A stretch of 64,000 nucleotides of DNA from Planctomycetales bacterium (lineage in GTDB: Bacteria > Planctomycetota > Planctomycetia > Isosphaerales > Isosphaeraceae), in the NCBI GenBank assembly GCA_027449865.1, contig DAIDKV010000148.1, forward strand, positions 1 to 64,000, in the 5' to 3' direction. Under the pieces are notes generated by a model that saw only the letters and a list, made by a program, of their open reading frames with translations, ran no database searches and was not told where the DNA came from. Shown here piece after piece: positions 25,574-35,128 of the stretch (positions are counted from its first letter, which is position 1; every line of letters starts with the position of its first letter). The translations under genes were made by a program, and so were the position numbers.

Positions 25574-25984
25574 TCAGGCTTCCGCGGCACCTCCGGTGTC
25601 TCGACGACCGACCGCCAGGGCATAAGCGGTCGCGTACGTCCGGCAATGCGAGATCGAGATCAAGATATCGGCGATCCCGCGATCGCGGGCGAGCTCGCGC
25701 GCCGCGCCCCCGACCAGGACCTGCGGGCGGCCATCGGACCCGTTGCGTACCTCAACATGCGTCCAGGAGATTCCCCGGCTCCGTCTAGTGCCAATCGCCT
25801 TGAGGATGGCTTCCTTGGCGGCCCATCGCCCGGCGAAGTGCTCGATGGCGTGCTTTCTCGCCTGACAGAACCGGATCTCGCGCTCTGTGTAGATCCGGTG
25901 CAGGAAGAGTTCGCCGTGTTGCTCGATCATTTTCCCGATCCGCGGGCACTCCACGATATCGGTGCCAATTCCCAGGATCTCCAT
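25574..25984 (-). CDS. acpS: Holo-[acyl-carrier-protein] synthase
   Basis: AcpS transfers 4'-phosphopantetheine from CoA to the Ser of acyl-carrier proteins. ATG 25984 gives MEILGIGTDIVECPRIG, where the Asp binds magnesium. The second conserved block is FAGRWAAKEAILKAIG, and SISHCRTYATAYALA is the C-terminal block. The 136-residue length is normal. The track start 18 codons earlier is rejected. It could modify the carrier domain embedded in the acyltransferase-ligase fusion at 9973, as well as the general fatty-acid ACP. It is convergent with the antitoxin-like gene, with 4 nt between the stops. Confidence 0.95.
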   Translation of the reverse strand: MEILGIGTDIVECPRIGKMIEQHGELFLHRIYTEREIRFCQARKHAIEHFAGRWAAKEAILKAIGTRRSRGISWTHVEVRNGSDGRPQVLVGGAARELARDRGIADILISISHCRTYATAYALAVGRRDTGGAAEA

Positions 25985-26248
25985 CGCCCGCGCCTTTCCT
26001 CTGGCGATGCGTCGGAAGTCTCCGCGTCGCTCGAACACAAAGCCCCAGGCGCCGCGATCCGTAAGGCTTTACTGTATCCCGGGTCGGCGCGGCGGCCAAG
26101 TGGTATCGAGGCCCCGGACGAGGACAAGTCGGATCGCCCCCGTTCGCAGGCGCGGTTATACTGGTCCGTTGTCCGCGGTCCCGGCTGACTCCGGCGCCGT
26201 GGCCCCCCGGACTCGGGCCGCGCCGATGTCCCAGGATGGAAGCCCCCG

Positions 26249-28513
26249 ATGGACTTGCTCTCCGATCTCACGCCCTCCCAGCGAGAGGCGGTCACTCATA
26301 TCAACGGCCCGATTTTGGTCCTTGCCGGAGCCGGTTCGGGCAAAACCCGGGTGATCACCCGTCGCGTCGCCCACCTGCTCGAGTCCGGAATCCCGGCCGC
26401 CTCCGTTCTCGCCGTCACCTTTACAAACAAGGCCGCTGGCGAAATGCGCGAGCGGATCGAGGCCCTTGTCCCCGAGTCGAAGGTCTGGGTCGGAACCTTC
26501 CACGGCATCTGTGCTCGCCTCCTGAGGAAGTACGCGAAGCTCGTCGGCCTGGACCCCGCCTTTTCGATTTATGATCAAAACGACCGCCGACGCGCCGTGA
26601 AAGACCTGATGGAGGGCGTCGGATGGGATATTGCCGGCTGGACCCCCGAGCGAATCGAATCGCTCATCAGCCGGGCCAAGAACGATCTCGTCCGTCCCGA
26701 GACCTGGCGGAAACGCGCCGCCGACCACAAGGACGCCCTCCTTGCCAGTATTTACGAGGCTTACGAGGAACGCCTTCGCGCCGCTTCGGCCGTCGACTTC
26801 GACGATCTGCTGGTCCACATGGTCTCGATCCTCAAGAACCACAAGGATGTTCGCGCCGACCTCGACCTGCGATTTCGCTACATCCTGGTGGACGAATATC
26901 AGGATACGAACCTGGCCCAGTACGCGATCATCCGGGCGCTCTCGGTCGATCACCCGAACCTCTGCGTGACCGGCGACCCTGACCAGTCGATCTACGGATG
27001 GCGGGGCGCCGACCTGGCGAATATCCTCGAATTCGAGCGCGATTACCCGGGCTGCCGCGTGGTGACACTCCAGGAGAATTACCGGAGCACCAAGAATATC
27101 CTGGCCGTCGCCGACCACCTGATCCAGCACAACCTGCATCGCAAGCCAAAGTCGCTTCTCACGGACAACCCCCGTGGAGCACCCGTCGAGCTGACCATTT
27201 ACCCTCGCGAGAGCGATGAGGCCGAAGGGGTTGCCGGTCGGATCGCCGGGCTGGTTCGCAATGGGGAATTCGGTTATTCCGATATCGCGGTCTTCTGCCG
27301 AATGACCGCACTCACACGGACCTTCGAACAGGCGTTCCGCGTCGCCCGGATTCCCTACCAGATTATCGGCGGTGTGGCCTTCTACGAGCGGCAGGAGGTA
27401 AAGGACGTCCTGGGATATCTGAACCTGATCGTCAATCCTCGGGATGATCTGGCGTTCCTTCGCGCGGTGAACGTACCCCCACGAGGTCTGGGCAAGGCAT
27501 CGGTCGACGCTCTTACCAACGCGGCCCGGGTGCAGGGAGTCCCGCTCCTGACGCTGGCGAGAAAAGCCTGGACCGTCTCCGGTCTGAAGGAAAAGGCCGC
27601 CCGAGCGTTCGACGACTTCGCTCGCCTGATTGACGACCTGGCGACGCTCCGCGATCACTCGGCCGAGGAGGTCATCATCCAGATGATCGCCCGGACGGGA
27701 TACCGGAAGCACCTGGCCGAGGACCCCAAGGGAGGCGAGGACCGGCAGGCGAACCTCGATGAGCTGGTCGCCGCCGCCCGAGAATTCGACCAGGCCCACG
27801 CCGGTAGCTCGATTCAGGATTTTCTCGCCGAGATCACTCTCGCATCACCGATCGACCGATGGGAGCAGGATACGGGCGCGGTCACGCTGATGACGCTCCA
27901 CGCGGCGAAGGGGCTGGAGTTTCCGGCCGTCTTTATCGTGGCGCTTGAGGATAATATCCTGCCCCACTCACGCGGTAATGAGAACCTCAAGGAGCTGGAA
28001 GAAGAGCGCCGACTCCTCTTTGTGGGAATTACCCGGGCTCGCCGCGAGCTCTACCTGAGCCGTTGCTGCCTCCGTTCCTTCCGGGGACAGCAGCAGGCGA
28101 CGCTCGCCTCCCGGTTCCTCGGCGAGCTTCCCGGGGAGATCATGGAGGTCCGCGACCTCTCGGAGATGGGCCAGGAGTACGGACGGCCTCGGCCCGCCTC
28201 GTTTGGCCGGTCAAACCTTCCGCGACGCCCCGAGCCACGTCCCTCGACCCCACCGACCTTCCGTTTGACCACCGCCGCCGCCCTCGGTTCGCCGGCAACA
28301 GCTTCTCCCGGAACCGGGGCGGTCGACCTGGATTCGCTACGTCCCGGAGTCAGCGTGGTCCATCCCGAATACGGCCTCGGCAAGATCGTCGCCGTCGATG
28401 GGGCTGGCCCCAATCGGAAAGGACGAGTTTCGTTCGTCGTGGGGCCTGAACGTACGTTTGTTCTATCGAAGTCCCCGCTCCGAGCGGTCGGTCGGAGCGG
28501 CAAGACCCCCTGA
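26249..28513 (+). CDS. pcrA: UvrD/PcrA-family DNA helicase
   Basis: A 754-residue superfamily 1A 3'-5' helicase. It starts [19 protein letters not shown] (Q motif) with Walker [15 protein letters not shown], motif Ia [10 protein letters not shown], motif II DEYQDTN, motif [17 protein letters not shown], motif IV QENYRST, motif [15 protein letters not shown] and motif [15 protein letters not shown]. The C-terminus has the Tudor-like region [16 protein letters not shown] seen in PcrA/UvrD, which binds RNA polymerase. It would act in repair and clearing of the replication path. A TATACT -10 box at 26157 has no clear -35. pdxJ follows 47 nt downstream. Confidence 0.95.
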   Translation: MDLLSDLTPSQREAVTHINGPILVLAGAGSGKTRVITRRVAHLLESGIPAASVLAVTFTNKAAGEMRERIEALVPESKVWVGTFHGICARLLRKYAKLVGLDPAFSIYDQNDRRRAVKDLMEGVGWDIAGWTPERIESLISRAKNDLVRPETWRKRAADHKDALLASIYEAYEERLRAASAVDFDDLLVHMVSILKNHKDVRADLDLRFRYILVDEYQDTNLAQYAIIRALSVDHPNLCVTGDPDQSIYGWRGADLANILEFERDYPGCRVVTLQENYRSTKNILAVADHLIQHNLHRKPKSLLTDNPRGAPVELTIYPRESDEAEGVAGRIAGLVRNGEFGYSDIAVFCRMTALTRTFEQAFRVARIPYQIIGGVAFYERQEVKDVLGYLNLIVNPRDDLAFLRAVNVPPRGLGKASVDALTNAARVQGVPLLTLARKAWTVSGLKEKAARAFDDFARLIDDLATLRDHSAEEVIIQMIARTGYRKHLAEDPKGGEDRQANLDELVAAAREFDQAHAGSSIQDFLAEITLASPIDRWEQDTGAVTLMTLHAAKGLEFPAVFIVALEDNILPHSRGNENLKELEEERRLLFVGITRARRELYLSRCCLRSFRGQQQATLASRFLGELPGEIMEVRDLSEMGQEYGRPRPASFGRSNLPRRPEPRPSTPPTFRLTTAAALGSPATASPGTGAVDLDSLRPGVSVVHPEYGLGKIVAVDGAGPNRKGRVSFVVGPERTFVLSKSPLRAVGRSGKTP

Positions 28514-28560
28514 TTTCATTCAAGGTTTCGATCCCGAGAACCGGCGAGGGAGCAGAGCTG

Positions 28561-29301
28561 ATGCCGCGTCTGGGTGTGAACATCGATCATGTGGCGACCC
28601 TCCGACAGGCCCGGGGCGGACGCGAGCCAGACCCGGTCTGGGCCGCGGCACTGGCTGAGCTTGGCGGAGCCGACGGAATCACCATCCACCTTCGGGAGGA
28701 CCGCCGCCACATCCAGGATCGCGACCTCCGATTGCTCCGCGAGACCGTTCAGGTTCGGCTCAACCTCGAAATGGCCGTCGCGCCCGAGATTGTCGAACAG
28801 GCGATCCAGGCGAAACCCGACCAGGTCACGCTCGTTCCCGAACGTCGCGAGGAGCTCACGACCGAGGGCGGCCTCGATGTCGCCGGTCAGGTCGACCGCG
28901 TGGGCGAGGCGGTCCGTCGTCTGGTGGACTCCGGGATCGAGGTCTCCCTCTTCATCGATCCCGATCCCCGACAGGTCGAAGCGACCATCGCCCTCGGCGT
29001 CGCCGCGGCCGAATTGCATACCGGTCGGTACGCCGAGGCTCCCGAGGGACCGGAACGGCTCCGCGAACTGGAAGCCCTGAGCCGCTCGGGCGAGGCGCTG
29101 GTCGCCGCCCGGATCGGCCTGCATGCGGGCCACGGGCTGAACTATCGAAACGTCATCGATGTGGCCCTCATCCCCCGGATGGCTGAACTCAACATCGGCC
29201 ACAGCATTATCTGCCGGGCCGTCCTGGTCGGCCTGACCCGCGCCGTCCGCGAGATGAAGGACGCCATCGATCGCGCCTCGGCCGCCCCGATCGACTGTTG
29301 A
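28561..29301 (+). CDS. pdxJ: Pyridoxine 5'-phosphate synthase PdxJ
   Basis: PdxJ condenses 3-amino-2-oxopropyl phosphate with deoxyxylulose 5-phosphate to pyridoxine 5'-phosphate in the DXP-dependent vitamin B6 route. The 246-residue TIM barrel begins [17 protein letters not shown], followed by [49 protein letters not shown] and [11 protein letters not shown], all diagnostic. The spacing from the helicase stop is 47 nt, which allows co-transcription. No acpS is adjacent, unlike in E. coli, although acpS is only 3 kb away. No other B6 gene is in the window. Confidence 0.96.
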   Translation: MPRLGVNIDHVATLRQARGGREPDPVWAAALAELGGADGITIHLREDRRHIQDRDLRLLRETVQVRLNLEMAVAPEIVEQAIQAKPDQVTLVPERREELTTEGGLDVAGQVDRVGEAVRRLVDSGIEVSLFIDPDPRQVEATIALGVAAAELHTGRYAEAPEGPERLRELEALSRSGEALVAARIGLHAGHGLNYRNVIDVALIPRMAELNIGHSIICRAVLVGLTRAVREMKDAIDRASAAPIDC

Positions 29302-29523
29302 CCGGCGTCCACGCCATGCCGCGCCAGATCAACACCGATCACTCAACTGTTGGAAGCGAACGTGATTGCTTTCTACGCCAATCGGCGGACACTTGGATCG
29401 ATTCTCGGCAAGCCCGGCGCCAATTCGGAAAAAATGGAGTTCTGAAGACTAATTCGACTTCCCTTTCGAGGACGATCTCCTTAAGATTTTTCGACGTTGA
29501 AACCATGGTGTTATGAACTTAGT

Positions 29524-29573
29524 GTCCGGACCAATCTCCGTCGTGCCGGAACTTCTCCGCGAGATGGTCGGAC
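29524..29573 (+). promoter_or_regulatory. Hairpin in the dapA leader
   Basis: GTCCG-g-ACCA-a-TCTC pairs with GAGA-TGGT-CGGAC, giving 13 bp interrupted by two single-base bulges and closing a 22-nt loop. It ends 82 nt before the dapA start. The surrounding 353-base gap (29302-29654) contains an A/T-rich stretch near 29430-29520 but no gene. Confidence 0.35.
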
Positions 29574-29654
29574 GGAAATCGATGGTGTCCGCTCCTGACG
29601 CCTGAGCGGCCGTCGCCCGACGACTCGCTCAGTACCTCGCCCCCCGGATTGCGT

Positions 29655-30545
29655 ATGCCTACCAAAGGTCAGGAATTCGCCGGATGTACAGTCGCCCTCG
29701 TCACCCCTTTTCGGGACGGGGCCGTGGATGAGGATGGGCTGAGACGGCTGGTCGAGTGGCACATCGAGCAGGGGACGCGAATCCTCAGCCCGGTGGGTAC
29801 CACCGGCGAATCGCCGACGCTCTCTCATGAAGAGCATGAACGGGTGATCGCGACCGTGATCGAGGCGGCCTCTGGCCGGGCCAGGGTGATGGCCGGCACG
29901 GGTTCGAACTCGACCGCCGAGGCGATCCGCCTGACCCGGTTCGCGGCTCGCTCAGGAGCCGACGCCGCGCTTTCCGTGGCTCCCTACTACAACCGTCCCA
30001 ATCAGGAGGGCCTGTACCGCCACTTCGCCGCGATTGCCGAGGCGGTGGAAATCCCGATCGTCCTGTACAACATTCCCGCGAGGACCGGGCGGAACGTCGA
30101 GCCTGAGACCATCGAACGACTGGCGAAGCTCGGCCCGATTGTCGCGGTGAAGGAAGCTTCCGGCTCGCTCGATCAGGTCAGCGAACTCGTAACCCGAACC
30201 GACCTGACGATCCTCTCTGGTGACGATTCGCTGACGCTCCCGATGCTCTCAGTCGGTGCCGAAGGCGTCGTCTCCGTGGTGGGAAACCTGGTCCCACGTG
30301 ACGTGATGGCGATGATCGAAGCCTATCGTGCCGGTCGAGTCGATGAGGCTCGGGATCGACACGCACGGCTCTTCCCGATGTCACGCGACCTCCTGGGCCT
30401 TGCCCCCAATCCGATCCCGGTGAAGGCCGCCCTCGCTCTCCTCGGTCGATGCCGGGACGAGGTCCGGCTCCCGCTTTGCCCGCTCGACGAGCGGGGCGTC
30501 GAAATTGTCCGCCGCAACCTCGTCCGTAATGGGCTCTTGACCTAG
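29655..30545 (+). CDS. dapA: 4-Hydroxy-tetrahydrodipicolinate synthase
   Basis: DapA condenses pyruvate and aspartate semialdehyde, the first step of the lysine/diaminopimelate branch. The 296-residue barrel has [20 protein letters not shown], the Tyr in [19 protein letters not shown] and the Schiff-base Lys in IVAVKEASG, then [12 protein letters not shown]. All catalytic residues are present. ATG 29655 is chosen over the TTG two codons upstream. The leader contains a bulged hairpin. Diaminopimelate production fits with a cell wall that contains peptidoglycan, as does the NamZ fusion at 36702. Confidence 0.96.
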   Translation: MPTKGQEFAGCTVALVTPFRDGAVDEDGLRRLVEWHIEQGTRILSPVGTTGESPTLSHEEHERVIATVIEAASGRARVMAGTGSNSTAEAIRLTRFAARSGADAALSVAPYYNRPNQEGLYRHFAAIAEAVEIPIVLYNIPARTGRNVEPETIERLAKLGPIVAVKEASGSLDQVSELVTRTDLTILSGDDSLTLPMLSVGAEGVVSVVGNLVPRDVMAMIEAYRAGRVDEARDRHARLFPMSRDLLGLAPNPIPVKAALALLGRCRDEVRLPLCPLDERGVEIVRRNLVRNGLLT

Positions 30546-30557
30546 TCTGCATAATAG

Positions 30558-30602
30558 TTTGATGAGTCAAATTACCGATAGATGACTGCCGAACATCGGT
30601 AA
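30558..30602. promoter_or_regulatory. Two nested dyads downstream of dapA
   Basis: TTTGA-tgag-TCAAA (30558-30571) and TTACCGAT-N15-ATCGGTAA (30572-30579 with 30595-30602) are both perfect. They lie directly after the dapA stop in a 406-base gap that leads to the ArsR-family gene. They could be operators or, for the second, part of a stem-loop. Confidence 0.4.
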
Positions 30603-30791
30603 CCCCGCCCTCCCCCCGAGCGGTGCCGTGTCCCGTCTCGTGAAGGGGGGAGCGGTCATCCCCCAGACAAATGCGAACGACCGTAGCGGGATCCTGGGCT
30701 GGGCATCGCCACCAGCCCCCTCGCTGTTTGATCGTGGCGGGCCTCCGATCGCATCGGCCCGAGGTCGATGGGACCAAAACTGGCCCAGCGA

Positions 30792-30826
30792 CCACGGGCT
30801 CGGCCCGCGGCTTGCCTCTTTTTTTT
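30792..30826 (+). terminator. GC hairpin followed by eight T, upstream of arsR
   Basis: CCaCGGGC-tcg-GCCCGcGG forms a short stem with one mismatch and is followed, after 8 nt, by TTTTTTTT (30819-30826). The spacing is longer than in a classical terminator. It lies 126 nt before the ArsR-family start and may be an attenuator or the end of a small transcript. No ORF explains the 30603-30951 stretch. Confidence 0.35.
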
Positions 30827-30951
30827 GGAAGGCTTATCCCGGACGCCCATTGCCTCATGTCGATCCCTTCCCTCCTCCTGAGCGAAGGGCCCGACTTCGG
30901 GTTCGGCGGTGCGGGTTCCATCTCCCCAGAAAGGTTCGAGGTTCATCACTT

Positions 30952-31368
30952 ATGCCACGCAAGGAAACCAAGCGCGGGTCGGAAACCAATGGGCATGCCG
31001 CGTCGACCACGGGAGCCGAGGTCTCGGATCAATCCGTGCGCGAGCTGGCTCAGGTCTTCAAGCTCCTCAGCGACGAGACCCGACTTCGGATTCTGTTCTA
31101 CCTGGCCCTCTCCCCTCAGGGGGAACTGCACGTCACCGACCTTTGCAACCGCCTCGGACAGAGCCAGCCAGCCGTAAGCCACCACCTCGCTCTGCTCCGT
31201 GTCTCCGGTCTGATCGAGTCTCGCCGCGAGGGGAAACACAATTTTTACACCGTTCGCACCGAGCATTTCGGCGATCTACTTCTCAGCCTGTTCTCGGCCG
31301 CGGGCGAGGTTCCGCGAAACCGGAAGTACCGATTTCACGACTTCATCCTCACCTACTCCGGCGAGTGA
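30952..31368 (+). CDS. ArsR-family winged-helix regulator
   Basis: A 138-residue regulator. A charged N-terminal 35 residues precede the winged helix: VFKLLSDETRLRILFYLALS, then LCNRLGQSQPAVSHHLALLRVSGLIESRREGKHNFYTV. The recognition helix is SQPAVSHHLALL. No Cys metal site (ELCVCDL) is present, so it is not a classical arsenic/metal sensor. The start at 30952 is preferred to the track start, whose first 108 residues look non-coding. It stands alone, with a long upstream region holding dyads and a T-run hairpin, so auto-control there is plausible. The target is unknown. Confidence 0.9.
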   Translation: MPRKETKRGSETNGHAASTTGAEVSDQSVRELAQVFKLLSDETRLRILFYLALSPQGELHVTDLCNRLGQSQPAVSHHLALLRVSGLIESRREGKHNFYTVRTEHFGDLLLSLFSAAGEVPRNRKYRFHDFILTYSGE

Positions 31369-31375
31369 GTGGTCA

Positions 31376-31400
31376 CGCGGGGCCGGACGGCCCCGCGTCC
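31376..31400. terminator. GC stem-loop between arsR and mrp
   Basis: CGCGGGGCC-ggac-GGCCCCGCG is a perfect 9-bp stem between the two convergent genes. It has no T run, so it may act as a weak bidirectional terminator. Confidence 0.45.
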
Positions 31401-31436
31401 TGTCGGGGAGAGGACCGGAACAGCCTCTCCCAGCCC

Positions 31437-32603
31437 TCAGCCGATGACTTCCAGCTTCGGCATCCGGGGCGTCTTGATGTTCTGGATGCTGATCTGCGCG
31501 GCCAGTTGCTCGACAACTCCCAGCAGATACGGACGCGCCGGTGAGCCGGCGGCCAGCGCCTGCTCAATCTTCCCCTCGTCTCCCGACTCCCGCAAAACGA
31601 TATTCAGCGGAACCTCGCCCAGGAACGGAACTCCCAGTTCCTCGGCTTTCCGACGCGCTCCACCCCGTCCAAACAAATACACCCGCTCATCCCCCGGCGC
31701 GTCAAAATATCCCCGCGACGGAATCACCTGTTGCGCGCCCGGCCCACCTCGATCCCGAAGATAGGCCACCACATCGAAAAACGCCATGTTCTCAATCATC
31801 CCCAGCACCGGTACCTTGAGCTGCCGGAACATGGAAATCGCACGCGTGGCGTCAAGCAAGGCGACTTCCTGCGGCGTGCAAACCACCACCGCTCCCGTGA
31901 GCGGGAGGGCCTGTGAGAGCGACAGCGGGACATCGCCCGTCCCTGGCGGGAGGTCGATCACCAGATAATCCAGGGGTCCCCATTCTACCTGATGCAAGAA
32001 TTGCTGAATGATGCCATGAAGCATTGGGCCCCGCATGATCACGGCCTTTTCGGGCTCGAGGAGGAAGCCCATCGACATCAACGAGAGTCCACCGCTCTGG
32101 ATCGGCTCGATGCGCTCGCCGCGAGCCATGGGTCGTCCCGAGGCTCCAACCAGGTGTGGGACTGAGGGGCCGTAGACGTCGGCGTCCATGAGACCGACCC
32201 GTGCCCCGTAGCTCCGGAGCCCATAGGCAATCATGGCGGCCATCGTCGACTTTCCGACGCCTCCCTTGCCCGACCCCACGGCGATCACGTTCTTGATACC
32301 GGGGATGTCGCCTCGCTCGGCGATCGGTTTGCCGCGGACCTCCGCCCCCATCGTGATGAGGATCTCTCGATCGGTCCCGAGCCGCGACTGAAGCGCCGAG
32401 CGAACCTCACGCTCGATCTGGGCCTTGAGCGGGCAAGCCGGTGTGGTGAGGTTCACCGTCAGGGCGATTGCCTGGGCGCCGACCTTGATATCCTTGATCA
32501 TCCCCAGATCGACCAGATCGCGGCCGATCTCCGGGTCCTTCACACCCTTGAGGGCGTCGAGAACATCGCGTTCAGAGGGCGCGGTGTTATTCGTACCGAA
32601 CAT
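31437..32603 (-). CDS. apbC: Mrp/ApbC-type P-loop ATPase
   Basis: A 388-residue Mrp/Nbp35-family protein, normally an Fe-S cluster carrier. The N-terminal DUF59 domain spans about residues 10-95 (LKGVKDPEIGRDLVDLGMI). The deviant Walker A is GSGKGGVGKSTMAA, Walker B-like MDADVYGPS, and VIDLPPGTGDVPLS is diagnostic. ATG 32603 overlaps the upstream gene's stop as TGATG. Odd feature: the C-terminal CxxC that binds the bridging cluster in ApbC is missing; after ENMAFFD comes VVAYLRDRGGPGAQQV, and no Cys lies there. The family call is firm, but cluster-carrier function is in doubt. Confidence 0.93.
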   Translation of the reverse strand: MFGTNNTAPSERDVLDALKGVKDPEIGRDLVDLGMIKDIKVGAQAIALTVNLTTPACPLKAQIEREVRSALQSRLGTDREILITMGAEVRGKPIAERGDIPGIKNVIAVGSGKGGVGKSTMAAMIAYGLRSYGARVGLMDADVYGPSVPHLVGASGRPMARGERIEPIQSGGLSLMSMGFLLEPEKAVIMRGPMLHGIIQQFLHQVEWGPLDYLVIDLPPGTGDVPLSLSQALPLTGAVVVCTPQEVALLDATRAISMFRQLKVPVLGMIENMAFFDVVAYLRDRGGPGAQQVIPSRGYFDAPGDERVYLFGRGGARRKAEELGVPFLGEVPLNIVLRESGDEGKIEQALAAGSPARPYLLGVVEQLAAQISIQNIKTPRMPKLEVIG

Positions 32604-33163
32604 CAGTCGTGATCCCCTGTTGAATGGAAGGTGGCGTTCAGGAGGCTCGGATTCGAGAGGCGGGCCGGTGCCGTTCGTGGAAATCGCGGGGGCTCGCCCG
32701 CCACCGGATCGCCCAGGTGCTCGGCCAGCCAGCTCCAGGGCTCGGTGGAACTCTCGGCAAAGGTTGTGCGGGACCAACCGGCCGTCGGGGTTCGGTCGAG
32801 AGCCTGACCCACCCATCGGGCGACTAACCCAGCGACCTCAGGCGGAGGAGCGAAACCCGACCAGACCCGCGCCGCGCCCAGCTCGCGGGCCAGGCCGCCT
32901 GCATCTGGCAGCGATTCCGGGTTCATGACCAGGATTCGGGCACCCGGGGCCCGATCGAGAGCCAGCTCCAGCGCCGATAGTCCATCGATCGGCCATCGGC
33001 CCAGGTCGATCAGGACAACCGGTGAGGCCAGGCCCTCCAGGATTTCGGCGAGGTCCTCGATCGATCGAGATTCGATCCAGCGCACCGGGAGTCTGGACAG
33101 TCTCGGCCGCAACTGGCGATACCACCCTCCGAGCCGTTCGTGGAGGATCACCGCCACTCGCAT
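32603..33163 (-). CDS. Uncharacterised protein coupled to mrp, receiver-like fold
   Basis: A 186-residue protein starting MRVAVILHERLGGWYRQLRP (ATG 33163). The track start 125 codons upstream lies in non-coding-looking sequence. Alternating beta/alpha segments (SPVVLIDLGRWPIDGLSALE, GARILVMNPESLPDAGGLAR) resemble a receiver-like or P-loop-less Rossmann fold, but the phosphorylation residues of response regulators are not convincing. The C-terminal 60 residues are Pro/Thr/Trp-rich. It overlaps mrp by one base (TGATG), so translation is coupled. I do not recognise the family. Confidence 0.65.
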   Translation of the reverse strand: MRVAVILHERLGGWYRQLRPRLSRLPVRWIESRSIEDLAEILEGLASPVVLIDLGRWPIDGLSALELALDRAPGARILVMNPESLPDAGGLARELGAARVWSGFAPPPEVAGLVARWVGQALDRTPTAGWSRTTFAESSTEPWSWLAEHLGDPVAGEPPRFPRTAPARLSNPSLLNATFHSTGDHD

Positions 33164-33249
33164 CGACAAACCCCTTCCGGCCTCCGATCTTCCCGAGGGC
33201 TTTAATTGTATCGCAGGCCGGTTCCAGGTTCGAGCCAGGACTTGCTGCC

Positions 33250-35010
33250 TCAACTCGGCCGAATGTGAAGCTCGCGGAGTTGCCGGGGATCGACGGTCCC
33301 TGGGGCGCCCGTCATGAGGTCCGTGCCGCGGGCAGTCTTCGGGAATGCGATGCAGTCCCGGATGTTGGTGAGACCCGAGTACAGCATGGCCAGCCGGTCG
33401 AACCCCAACGCGATCCCGCCGTGAGGCGGCGCCCCGTTCCGGAGTGCTCCGAGCAGAAAGCCAAACTTCTCCTGAGCCTGTTCGGCAGTGAGGCCCAGGA
33501 GACCAAAAATCTTCGACTGGATCTCGGGATCGTGGCACCGGATCGTTCCACCACCGGCCTCCTCGCCGTTGATGACCAGATCGTACGCCTGGGCCCGAAC
33601 CTTCGCCGGTTCGGTGTCGAGCAAATGCAGATCCTCGAACAGGGGCATCGTGAACGGATGATGCTCAGCGACGAATCGGTTTTCCTCCGCGTCCCAGGCA
33701 AAAAGCGGGAAGCGGACAATCCACGAGTAATGAAACGTCTTCGGATCGTAAAGCGATAGCTCGGCCGCGAGACGGGCGCGAAGGCTCGACAGGGCCTGGC
33801 TAGTGATGGCCTGCGTGTCGGCGACGATCAGGATCAAATCGCCGGCCGAGGCCCCGAAGCGGTCTCGGAGTTTTTGCTGTGCCTCGGGCGGGAAGAACTT
33901 GGCGGTTGGGCCGGTCAGGGTTGAGTCCTCAACCTTCAGCCAGACGAGCCCCCTGGCCCCCATCCCCCCGATAAACTCCGTGAGCCCGTCGAGGTCTTTC
34001 CGGCTATATTTTGATCCGCCCCCTGGCGCACAGAGACCTCGAATCCGGTGGCCGAACTCCTTCGCCTGCTGGAAGACCTTGAACTCGGTCGCCTCGGCAA
34101 TGTCGGCGATATCCTTCAATTCAAGATCGTAGCGAAGGTCCGGCCGATCGCTGCCGAACCGCTCCATCATGTCGTGGTAGTCGTGTCGGGGGAGCGGGAG
34201 CTTCAATTCCTGGCCGGTGAACTCGCGGGCCATCTCGGCAACCAGGATCTCCATCGTTGAGGTGACATCGTGGTCGTCCACGAACGACATCTCCACGTCG
34301 AGCTGGGTGAACTCCGGCTGTCGGTTGGCGCGGAGATCCTCGTCGCGAAAGCATCGGGCGATCTGAAAGTAGCGATCGAAGCCCGAGACCATCAGAAGCT
34401 GCTTGTAAAGCTGCGGCGACTGCGGCAGTGCGTAGAAATGACCGGAATGCACGCGGCTGGGAACAAGAAAATCGCGGGCGCCTTCAGGCGTGCTCCGCCC
34501 GAGAATCGGCGTCTCGATCTCCAAAAAGCCCATTTCGCTCATCATCCGTCGCATGAGCTGGGCCAGCCTGTGGCGGACGATGAAGATCTGTTGCATCGCC
34601 GGGCGGCGAAGGTCGAGGTATCGGTAGGTGAGTCTCAACTCCTCGTTCGGCTCGGCTCCGTGCATCTCGAACGGTGGGGTGGGTGTCGCGTTGTAGACCA
34701 CCAGTTCGGCGACACGAACCTCGATCTCTCCGGTCGGGAGCCTGGGGTTTTCCTTGCCCGGTAGACGACGAGCAACCGTTCCCTTGATGCCGACGACGTA
34801 CTCGCTCCGAAGATCCCGCGCTCGGGCCTGGAGTTCGGCCCCGGCCTCGGGCTCAAAAACCACCTGCGTGATCCCAAATCGGTCGCGGAGGTCGATGAAG
34901 ACCAGCCCGCCAAAGTCGCGCCAGGCGTCGACCCATCCATTGAGGACGAGAGCCTCTCCGACGTGTTTCGAGTTCAGTTCACCGCAGGTATGCGTTCGTT
35001 TGTAGAGCAT
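33250..35010 (-). CDS. aspS: Aspartyl-tRNA synthetase
   Basis: AspS charges tRNA-Asp, or tRNA-Asp/Asn if non-discriminating. The 586-residue class IIb enzyme has an N-terminal OB-fold anticodon-binding domain (VLNGWVDAWRDFGGLVFIDLRDRFG), motif 1 with FLEIETPIL, motif 2 in FRDEDLRANRQPEFTQLDVE, the bacterial GAD insertion domain and motif 3 GIALGFDRLAML. The length is normal for the bacterial type. It starts at ATG 35010. The neighbours are not obviously related. Whether the enzyme also mischarges tRNA-Asn depends on gatCAB elsewhere, which is not visible here. Confidence 0.97.
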   Translation of the reverse strand: MLYKRTHTCGELNSKHVGEALVLNGWVDAWRDFGGLVFIDLRDRFGITQVVFEPEAGAELQARARDLRSEYVVGIKGTVARRLPGKENPRLPTGEIEVRVAELVVYNATPTPPFEMHGAEPNEELRLTYRYLDLRRPAMQQIFIVRHRLAQLMRRMMSEMGFLEIETPILGRSTPEGARDFLVPSRVHSGHFYALPQSPQLYKQLLMVSGFDRYFQIARCFRDEDLRANRQPEFTQLDVEMSFVDDHDVTSTMEILVAEMAREFTGQELKLPLPRHDYHDMMERFGSDRPDLRYDLELKDIADIAEATEFKVFQQAKEFGHRIRGLCAPGGGSKYSRKDLDGLTEFIGGMGARGLVWLKVEDSTLTGPTAKFFPPEAQQKLRDRFGASAGDLILIVADTQAITSQALSSLRARLAAELSLYDPKTFHYSWIVRFPLFAWDAEENRFVAEHHPFTMPLFEDLHLLDTEPAKVRAQAYDLVINGEEAGGGTIRCHDPEIQSKIFGLLGLTAEQAQEKFGFLLGALRNGAPPHGGIALGFDRLAMLYSGLTNIRDCIAFPKTARGTDLMTGAPGTVDPRQLRELHIRPS

Positions 35011-35128
35011 GATTCGGCGATCGGGCGTCGAGGTAATCCGGGCGTAGGTCTCGGCCGATCACGATACCCCTTCCGGACGGAACCGGTCAAGCCGTCGAGC
35101 ATTCCGACACAGGGCCCAGAGGGGCGGT

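Noticed and set aside
26156-27799. Minus-strand 547-aa ORF opposite the helicase
   Set aside because: It is a shadow of the PcrA-type helicase frame; long only because of the GC bias.
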